Below, piece by piece: positions 7,047-11,788 of a stretch of 11,788 nucleotides of DNA. The stretch lies in assembly GCA_050996405.1 (NCBI GenBank), contig JBPCRW010000166.1, forward strand, positions 1-11,788. The letters run 5' to 3'. Every line of letters starts with the position of its first letter. Positions within the stretch are counted from its first letter, which is position 1. This DNA is from JBPCRW01 sp050996405 (GTDB lineage Bacteria; Acidobacteriota; Blastocatellia; Pyrinomonadales; Pyrinomonadaceae). Position numbers and translations under genes: made by a program. A model generated the notes under the pieces. That model saw only the letters and a program-made list of their open reading frames with translations. It searched no databases and was not told the DNA's origin.

Positions 7047-7336
7047 AAAAACTTGGTTTCTTTTCTTGGCTAATTCTTATCCCGAACTGACGTTATATTT
7101 ATTAATTTTTGAAAGAATTTTATTCTTATATTCCGAGCAAAGTTTAAAATTTAGGATTTTGATTCTAATCGAAGGATTTCAGTTTTTACAGTTAAAGCGT
7201 TTATCAAAAAGTTTCATTATAACTGGCAATAAAAATGTCATTAAATTAGTTCACAACATCTTGAAATTTCGCAAACAGCCATTGATATGTAAATTTCACA
7301 AAACTGCAAAGATTTTTATATTTTAAGATCTGACAC
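7047..7336. other. AT-rich non-coding DNA between IS256 element and operon promoter
   Basis: About 290 bases of very AT-rich sequence. One plus-strand frame is open across most of it, but it begins inside the insertion sequence terminus, has no ribosome binding site, and encodes a low-complexity F/L/I/K-rich product expected from AT-rich DNA. I see no strong hairpin, repeat array or RNA gene. It may hold upstream promoter sequence for the Argonaute operon. Confidence 0.5.
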
Positions 7337-7362
7337 AACTTGACTTGACTTCAAGTCAAGTT
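7337..7362. promoter_or_regulatory. Perfect 12-bp dyad, probable operator of the Argonaute operon
   Basis: AACTTGACTTGA and TCAAGTCAAGTT are exact reverse complements separated by CT, giving 26 bases of symmetry. The dyad covers the -35 hexamer and the whole spacer of the promoter called here. The half-site itself holds a direct ACTTG repeat, so more than one dimer might bind. The adjacent XRE-type gene is the obvious candidate to bind it; occupancy would block RNA polymerase and repress the operon. Confidence 0.75.
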
Positions 7363-7368
7363 TCTAAT
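7340..7368 (+). promoter_or_regulatory. Sigma70-like promoter of the Argonaute operon
   Basis: The -35 is TTGACT at 7340-7345 and the -10 is TCTAAT at 7363-7368, each five of six to consensus, with an optimal 17-base spacer. Transcription would start near 7375, giving a leader of about 40 bases before the first ATG at 7416. The overlap with the dyad makes repression by the first gene product plausible. Confidence 0.65.
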
Positions 7369-7415
7369 ACTCTCTAATCGTTGTTAATTCTAAATTCATT
7401 GAATTTCAGAAAATT

Positions 7416-7781
7416 ATGTCAGAGTTAAAAGAAAATTTAGGGGCTATGGTTCGCCGGCTGCGAAAAGAGGAAGGCTTGACGCAGCTCCAACTAGGCGAAT
7501 CAATTGGAGTGGGCGAGTCGTATATCAGCAAAATTGAGGCTGGGAAACTTTCATATGCTCCTTCTGAGGAAACTCTAAGATTGTTGGCGCAGAAACTAAA
7601 TATTGACCCTTTGAAATTTCTTTCGCTGGCTAAGAAAGCACCTGAAGAACTCAAAGCGGCGGCGAACTCGGAAAATGCAAGAGAATTTTTTGGGCTGTTA
7701 AGAAATAGCAGAATCGAAAATGATGATTGGCAGGATTTAACAAATACACTTCGTCATCGATTATCAAACCGTAAGAGATGA
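7416..7781 (+). CDS. XRE-type regulator heading the Argonaute operon (121 aa)
   Basis: A Cro/C1-type DNA-binding protein. Residues 7-66 form the XRE domain: LGAMVRRLRKEEGLTQLQLGESIGVGESYISKIEAGKLSYAPSEETLRLLAQKLNID, with the TQxxLGESIGVGESYISKIEAG core of the helix-turn-helix. The remaining 55 residues are polar and helical, possibly for dimerisation, with no enzymatic motif. The start at 7416 is the only good ATG and has no convincing ribosome binding site, so its own synthesis may be low. Its stop overlaps the nuclease start by four bases (ATGA at 7778). A 26-bp palindrome covers the promoter 50-80 bases upstream, so I infer autorepression and control of the whole operon. Similar small XRE regulators are common in defence and toxin-antitoxin operons. 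Confidence 0.88.
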   Translation: MSELKENLGAMVRRLRKEEGLTQLQLGESIGVGESYISKIEAGKLSYAPSEETLRLLAQKLNIDPLKFLSLAKKAPEELKAAANSENAREFFGLLRNSRIENDDWQDLTNTLRHRLSNRKR

Positions 7782-8734
7782 ACAAAATAAAGTGGAATCA
7801 CAGTTTAGACAAAAATGTGCGATCCTGTCGGCGAAAAGCCTTTTACACAGGACGCTTCGCCTGTCATCAGGCAAAGAACGGCTCGCTTCGACGAGAGGTT
7901 TATCTGCTCAAACAGGCGATAGACGTTCCGCTTTGGCGAGGAAATATAGTTCACTTTACGATTCAAGAATGTGTCTTGCCTCAGCTTAAAGACGGAACAG
8001 AGCCGGATTTTTCGGCAGCTAAAAAATGGGCGTTGGATCTGGTTGACAGACAAGTGGCTTTTTCAAAAACAGAGCGATACCGAAAAACATCGAAGACTTT
8101 ATCCAAATATGAATTTTGCGTGTTGAAAGCGGATTTTAGCGGCGGGGGAATTTCGCAGGATGAAATTAACGAAGTAAAGAGTGGAATTGAAACCGCTTTA
8201 AATAATCTTGAAAACAATTTTTTTGATTTACTTATTCGCGCCGGCAGTTCAAAGAAAATTGAGATTGAAAAGGAACTCCACTTCTCTATTGACGATTACA
8301 TTCAAGTGGACGCAAAAATTGATTTTTTATTTTTCGAGCAAAACGGGCAAGTGTTTGTTATAGATTGGAAAGCCGGAGAAGGATTCAACGGAAACGCTAG
8401 AGAACAACTGCACGCCTACGCTTACGCCATTATCAAATGCGGCTACTGGCAAAATATCAGTTGTGAAAAAATTGTCTTGGTTGAAGCCAATTTGATGAGC
8501 GGAGAAAGAACAATTTATCCGATAACAGAAGATGATTTGTTTGATGTAGATGACCGTATTTTTATCGGTTCTCAACTTTTAAAACCGGTGTTTGAGAAGC
8601 CGGTTGAAAAGCTCGCTGCCGAAGATTTTGAATCGGCAAATTCTGTCGGAGCGTGCGAGTGGTGTGCAGTAAAGGAGATTTGCAATGGAAACTTATCCAA
8701 AACATCAGCAGCAGCCCCAACCTTACCGTTTTAA
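7778..8734 (+). CDS. RecB/Cas4-like PD-(D/E)XK nuclease with Fe-S cysteines (318 aa)
   Basis: A predicted DNA nuclease of the RecB/AddB/Cas4 branch of the PD-(D/E)XK superfamily. GNIVH with His59 matches the helical His motif of RecB-type nucleases. The catalytic core is VDAKIDFLF with Asp182, then VFVIDWKAGE with Asp196 and Lys198, then QLHAYAYA with Gln210 and Tyr214. Cys17 in SCRRKAFY and the C-terminal C-x2-C-x5-C (Cys293, 296, 302) reproduce the four-cysteine iron-sulphur arrangement of Cas4 and AddB. It starts inside the stop of the XRE gene and its 3' end overlaps the Argonaute gene by 50 bases, so the products are probably made together. It could trim or generate guides, or act as the DNA-degrading effector. 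The family call is strong; its role with the Argonaute is inferred. No cas1, cas2 or CRISPR array is nearby. Confidence 0.88.
   Translation: MNKIKWNHSLDKNVRSCRRKAFYTGRFACHQAKNGSLRREVYLLKQAIDVPLWRGNIVHFTIQECVLPQLKDGTEPDFSAAKKWALDLVDRQVAFSKTERYRKTSKTLSKYEFCVLKADFSGGGISQDEINEVKSGIETALNNLENNFFDLLIRAGSSKKIEIEKELHFSIDDYIQVDAKIDFLFFEQNGQVFVIDWKAGEGFNGNAREQLHAYAYAIIKCGYWQNISCEKIVLVEANLMSGERTIYPITEDDLFDVDDRIFIGSQLLKPVFEKPVEKLAAEDFESANSVGACEWCAVKEICNGNLSKTSAAAPTLPF
8671..8677 (+). promoter_or_regulatory. Ribosome binding site of the Argonaute gene inside the nuclease gene
   Basis: AAAGGAG ends seven bases before the ATG at 8685 and is the best Shine-Dalgarno sequence in the operon. It lies within the nuclease coding region and fixes the Argonaute start; the next in-frame ATG is about 60 codons later. 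Confidence 0.75.
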
Positions 8735-11099
8735 TTCTTTTAGACTCGAAGGTTTGGAAAAAATTAAAGCAGGTTACAGGCTTGTTCAAGTTGATAATTT
8801 AACGGAAGTTGATGATTACGAAAAGAAAATTCGTCAACTCTCCAATATTATCAGCGGCAGTATTAAAATGCCGGCTGAGCCTGTTCGAGTTGGCGGAGAG
8901 CAATTTCTCGCCATCGTCGGATTATGCGATGAACTGGAAAAAGTGGTAATTGATAATAATTACCCTTTGACTCCTGAAGTCGCCATCACATCGCTTAAAA
9001 AGGAAACACATTCGCTTAATTTCCTGCAATGCAAGGACAATAAACTTCATACGAAACTTGCGCGAAAAGCGTTGGATTGGGCGGTTGATAAAGCCCTCAA
9101 ATCCGCCGAATCGGGATGGTGGAAATACGGGCGCAGATTCATCAGCCGTGAACCGGATGAAAGAAAATCAACGGATGCGATTCAGATTTTCCCATCATTT
9201 TATTTTGGCTTCACCTTCGGCAAAGACGGAACGCCCGAATTAAGTATCGATCCGTCAATTTGTAACGTCGAGCGAAAAAGCCTGTATGAAAAATATGGAG
9301 AAAACATTCCCGAAAACATCAAAGGGAGACGATTTCTTTATCGTAACGGGCTGGAATTTTACGAAATTGACACGATTGCGATTGGAAAAGCGGCAGAACA
9401 AGATTTAATGATGGATATGACCACAAATCAACCTGTCAGTATTCAGCAGCACCTTAAAAATCGTTGGAAAGGCAGAGAAATTCCGCTTATCGAAAATCTT
9501 GAGGGTAATGCTTTGACCGTCGCCTATAAGAATAAAAGTCAGCAAAGCCGCAAAGCTCACTCGCAGCTTCTTTTTGAACTTGTCGGTGTCGGCGGAACTG
9601 ATGAAGGCGAAGAAACTCCGCACGGGCAATCAATTATGAAGCCCCAAATTCGCGGCGGGTTAACGGAAAAACTTATCGCCGATTTATCGAAACACTTAAA
9701 ACTGTTTGGGGTAAAACTAAATCCCAGTCAAAAGATGCGAAAGCTAAACAGCGAGATTCAGGTCTTTCTGCCGCCTAAACTTCGCTTTGCCGGCGATCAA
9801 GAATTAACCACGAATCTGGAAACGATGAGGAAAGATAGATTCGAGACTTTAAGACATTTCGGCTCGGCTGATTCAAGTGGTTTTGAAGATGAGCAGATGT
9901 TTATCTATGGCGAATCGATGCCGACGCAAATAAGGCTTGATTTTAAAAGGCGGTTTTGTGCAATCACGGCGGAACTCTGCGGTAAATCGCCGACCTTCCA
10001 AAATTTAGCGGTAGCCGATAAAAACTGTTTAGTATTGAGGGAACATTTTAACGAAATTAAACGAACTATCGGAAATCATCGCGGTTATGGACTTTTTCTT
10101 TTACCGAAAGAAAGAAGAAGCGGACAGACGAGAAAATTACACGACCATCTGAAGCGTAATTTTTGGGAGCAGGCGCAAACTCAATGCGCTTCGGTTGAAA
10201 GCATTATGAGTTTTTACAGATTCAGCAGAAATCGCTTCGGTGAAGAACAATGGATAATCAAAGAGGATAAAATCCGTCAATACAACTCTTACCTGCAATT
10301 ACTGGTGTTAGGTTATTTGAAGGTCAATCGGAAATGGCTTTGGAAATTAGGCGAAGGAACTCTTCGTAATGAAGTTCACATTGGAATAGATGTTTATCAA
10401 AATCTTTCGGTTTTTACTTTTATTTACGGGGATGCCGATTTGATAACTTTTCATTTAAGTCGCAACAAAAAAGGCGAGAAGTTATCCACTTCGCAGGTTA
10501 AAGACGCTCTTCTCAAAAATCTCAGCCAGGATTTGACGGATTTGAGTTTGTGTCCTTCAAAAATCGTTTTTCATCGAGACGGCAAAGTGTTCGATTCCGA
10601 AATTCGCGGGATCGAAAACACCTTGTCGGAATTGAAAACTTTCAATTTGATTGCGGATGATTATCAATATGGAATTGTTGAAATTCATAAAACAAGTTCA
10701 ATCAGACCACGATTATACAAGTGGCAAGATTTCAGATTTGAAAATCCTGAAATGGGAGCGTTTGCCCGGCTTAGTTCATTTGAAGGCATTTTAGCGACCA
10801 CCGGACAGCCTCTTCTTCGTTGCGGGACCGCTCAACCGCTTTCAATCGAAGTAAAAAGAGGCAGCATAAGTTTGGTCGATATTGCTCGTGATATTTATGC
10901 TCTATCGCATCTTTCCTTTGATTCTCCGGGGAGCGCGATGAGTCTTCCCTTTACTATTGCTCTGGCTGACGGAATTTTGCGTGAAAGTTCTCCCGGTCAG
11001 GAATTTAATGAGTGGGATGAGGAAGATGAGGAAATTAGAGAGGCATCTTTTTCCCAACAGCCGTCAATAAATCGTAAAACAGGAGTGGCAGTTATATGA
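8685..11099 (+). CDS. Long prokaryotic Argonaute with intact DEDD PIWI site (804 aa)
   Basis: A guide-directed nucleic-acid-binding protein, probably a target-cutting nuclease. Its length fits N, PAZ, MID and PIWI domains. Residues about 1-200 form an N-terminal region. About 214-300 (VSIQQHLKNRWKG, IPLIENLEGNA, LLFELVG) resembles a PAZ domain. The MID domain holds His486-x3-Lys490 and Gln500, with Lys546 a plausible fourth 5'-phosphate ligand. The PIWI domain has HIGIDV (Asp569), KKGEKLS (Glu598, the glutamate finger), FHRDGK (Asp632) and the C-terminal IALAD (Asp762). The spacings resemble those of Thermus thermophilus Argonaute. All four catalytic positions are therefore acidic, so cleavage activity is expected. 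An acidic tail (EWDEEDEE) of about 40 residues follows the last catalytic Asp and is unusual. Whether guide and target are DNA or RNA cannot be read from the sequence. It lies between a Cas4-like nuclease and two unrecognised small genes. Confidence 0.95.
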   Translation: METYPKHQQQPQPYRFNSFRLEGLEKIKAGYRLVQVDNLTEVDDYEKKIRQLSNIISGSIKMPAEPVRVGGEQFLAIVGLCDELEKVVIDNNYPLTPEVAITSLKKETHSLNFLQCKDNKLHTKLARKALDWAVDKALKSAESGWWKYGRRFISREPDERKSTDAIQIFPSFYFGFTFGKDGTPELSIDPSICNVERKSLYEKYGENIPENIKGRRFLYRNGLEFYEIDTIAIGKAAEQDLMMDMTTNQPVSIQQHLKNRWKGREIPLIENLEGNALTVAYKNKSQQSRKAHSQLLFELVGVGGTDEGEETPHGQSIMKPQIRGGLTEKLIADLSKHLKLFGVKLNPSQKMRKLNSEIQVFLPPKLRFAGDQELTTNLETMRKDRFETLRHFGSADSSGFEDEQMFIYGESMPTQIRLDFKRRFCAITAELCGKSPTFQNLAVADKNCLVLREHFNEIKRTIGNHRGYGLFLLPKERRSGQTRKLHDHLKRNFWEQAQTQCASVESIMSFYRFSRNRFGEEQWIIKEDKIRQYNSYLQLLVLGYLKVNRKWLWKLGEGTLRNEVHIGIDVYQNLSVFTFIYGDADLITFHLSRNKKGEKLSTSQVKDALLKNLSQDLTDLSLCPSKIVFHRDGKVFDSEIRGIENTLSELKTFNLIADDYQYGIVEIHKTSSIRPRLYKWQDFRFENPEMGAFARLSSFEGILATTGQPLLRCGTAQPLSIEVKRGSISLVDIARDIYALSHLSFDSPGSAMSLPFTIALADGILRESSPGQEFNEWDEEDEEIREASFSQQPSINRKTGVAVI

Positions 11100-11488
11100 G
11101 CGAATTAAGTCCGGTTTATTCGGAATATGAAAAAGTTTCGAGTCTTTTCCGCCGCTTAAACGAAGCGACACTGGTGGCAAGACAAACTATGCTCGGCTTG
11201 AAAACCCCTTCTTCAAAACATCAAATTCAGGTTCAGCAAGAACTCGAATCGGCTCTTGAGGAATTGAGCGAGAATGAAAAAAACGCATCAAATTTAACTT
11301 TTGCGGATATTTTATCCGAGCTTCAAAAAGAGGATGTCGATGTTTCGGAATCAAACTTAAATTCCATTCGTCAGAGAGTCAGAAGAGGTTTGCAGACATT
11401 GACGAACGAAGATATTGAGATTATCGAAAAAGTTACCGATGTGCTGGATTCAAAATCAGAATTGCTTTTTAGGCGGATACAAAAGTGA
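11096..11488 (+). CDS. Unrecognised 130-residue helical protein of the Argonaute operon
   Basis: I do not recognise this family. The ATG overlaps the Argonaute stop (ATGA at 11096), and AGGAG lies ten bases upstream. The protein is charged, almost entirely helix-favouring and probably cytosolic: there is no signal peptide, membrane span, cysteine cluster or catalytic motif. Residues 60-85 (QQELESALEELSENEKNASNLTFADILSELQKE) look like a coiled coil, and about 91-128 (SNLNSIRQRVRRGLQTLTNEDIEIIEKVTDVLDSKSELLFRRI) a further helical pair. Its four-base overlaps with the genes on both sides suggest stoichiometric production with the Argonaute. A small accessory or adaptor subunit is a reasonable guess, but nothing in the sequence proves it. 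Confidence 0.75.
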   Translation: MSELSPVYSEYEKVSSLFRRLNEATLVARQTMLGLKTPSSKHQIQVQQELESALEELSENEKNASNLTFADILSELQKEDVDVSESNLNSIRQRVRRGLQTLTNEDIEIIEKVTDVLDSKSELLFRRIQK

Positions 11489-11788
11489 TTGAATTCTTAA
11501 TCGGAGCGTTTTCCGTCCTCGGCGTTCGCGCCGACAAAATTGTCAGAACTCTTGAGGACAAACGAGATTTTACAACCCAAAACCAGAAACAAAATCTTCC
11601 GCCCTCCGCCCTCGAACATTGTCGGCGTGTGTCCGAGAGAACAAAAGGCGTTATTAATTTAATCGACAACCGGCGGGATATTCTTCAGCAATTAAGAGAA
11701 TCTCTTCAAACAAATCAAATAACTTCCTTGCAGTCGGATGCTTTTCTGAAACAGATTTTCAAATCATACCGTGATTCCCGCCGTGAAA
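11485..11788 (+). CDS. Partial GTG-start gene, fifth in the Argonaute operon (at least 101 aa)
   Basis: A frame opening with GTG at 11485 overlaps the previous stop by four bases (GTGA) and stays open to the right edge. AGGCGG at 11471-11476 is an acceptable ribosome binding site eight bases upstream. It would be missed by searches that require ATG. The product begins with a hydrophobic segment (MIEFLIGAFSVLGVRADKIVRTL) and continues as a charged, helical, glutamine-rich protein (NLIDNRRDILQQLRESLQTNQ). The first 15 residues could be a short membrane-associating helix or just a buried helix. I do not recognise the family and the C-terminus is outside the window. The open frame, overlap and uninterrupted packing make it a likely real gene. 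Confidence 0.72.
   Translation, partial: MIEFLIGAFSVLGVRADKIVRTLEDKRDFTTQNQKQNLPPSALEHCRRVSERTKGVINLIDNRRDILQQLRESLQTNQITSLQSDAFLKQIFKSYRDSRRE

Noticed and set aside
6997..7326. Plus-strand open frame of 109 codons between the IS256 element and the operon
   Set aside because: It begins inside the insertion sequence terminus, has no ribosome binding site, and its composition is what very AT-rich non-coding DNA gives by chance.
7778..8734. CRISPR adaptation gene (true cas4)
   Set aside because: No cas1, cas2, repeat array or leader is in the window, and the gene is embedded in an Argonaute operon. Cas4-like is the safe description.

Overview
The window looks like an accessory, mobile-element-rich segment of a bacterial chromosome or large plasmid. 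Base composition is moderate and slightly AT-rich, and Shine-Dalgarno sequences are used by several genes. The taxon cannot be fixed from the sequence. The style of the small XRE regulator at 1568-1870 (a PRPxRLAEKLLxIR opening) resembles proteins I associate with Acidobacteriota, but that is a weak inference. No rRNA, tRNA or CRISPR array was seen.

Layout. Positions 1-325 hold only a possible gene tail and non-coding DNA. Positions 326-1444 are an IS4-family insertion sequence with perfect 17-bp inverted repeats and a 9-bp target duplication; its transposase is frameshifted. Between 1445 and 4459 lie four apparently intact genes: a small XRE-type regulator (minus strand), a divergent short GntR-type regulator, an unrecognised 153-residue protein, and an HNH-nuclease-like protein with extra zinc-binding CxxC pairs. 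Positions 4460-5574 are a second, diverged IS4-family copy with the same 17-bp termini, no visible target duplication and two frameshifts. It is followed by the 3' remnant of a truncated gene. Positions 5719-7038 are an IS256-family element with an 8-bp target duplication, killed by a frameshift and a premature amber codon. About 300 bp of AT-rich non-coding DNA follows.

The main interest is the operon from 7340 to the right edge. A sigma70-like promoter is overlapped by a perfect 12-bp dyad and drives five tightly packed genes. They encode an XRE-type regulator, a RecB/Cas4-like PD-(D/E)XK nuclease with the four cysteines expected for an iron-sulphur cluster, an 804-residue long prokaryotic Argonaute with an apparently complete DEDD catalytic tetrad, an unrecognised 130-residue helical protein, and a fifth gene with a GTG start that runs off the window. 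Three of the four junctions are 4-base stop/start overlaps and the nuclease-Argonaute junction overlaps by 50 bases, so translation is probably coupled.

The likely reading is a self-regulated defence system. The Argonaute would bind a guide and recognise invading nucleic acid, the Cas4-like nuclease would make guides or degrade DNA, and the XRE protein would hold the promoter down through the dyad. The two small downstream proteins have no function I can assign and are the least explained part. The three dead insertion sequences beside it fit a hotspot where defence and mobile genes turn over.
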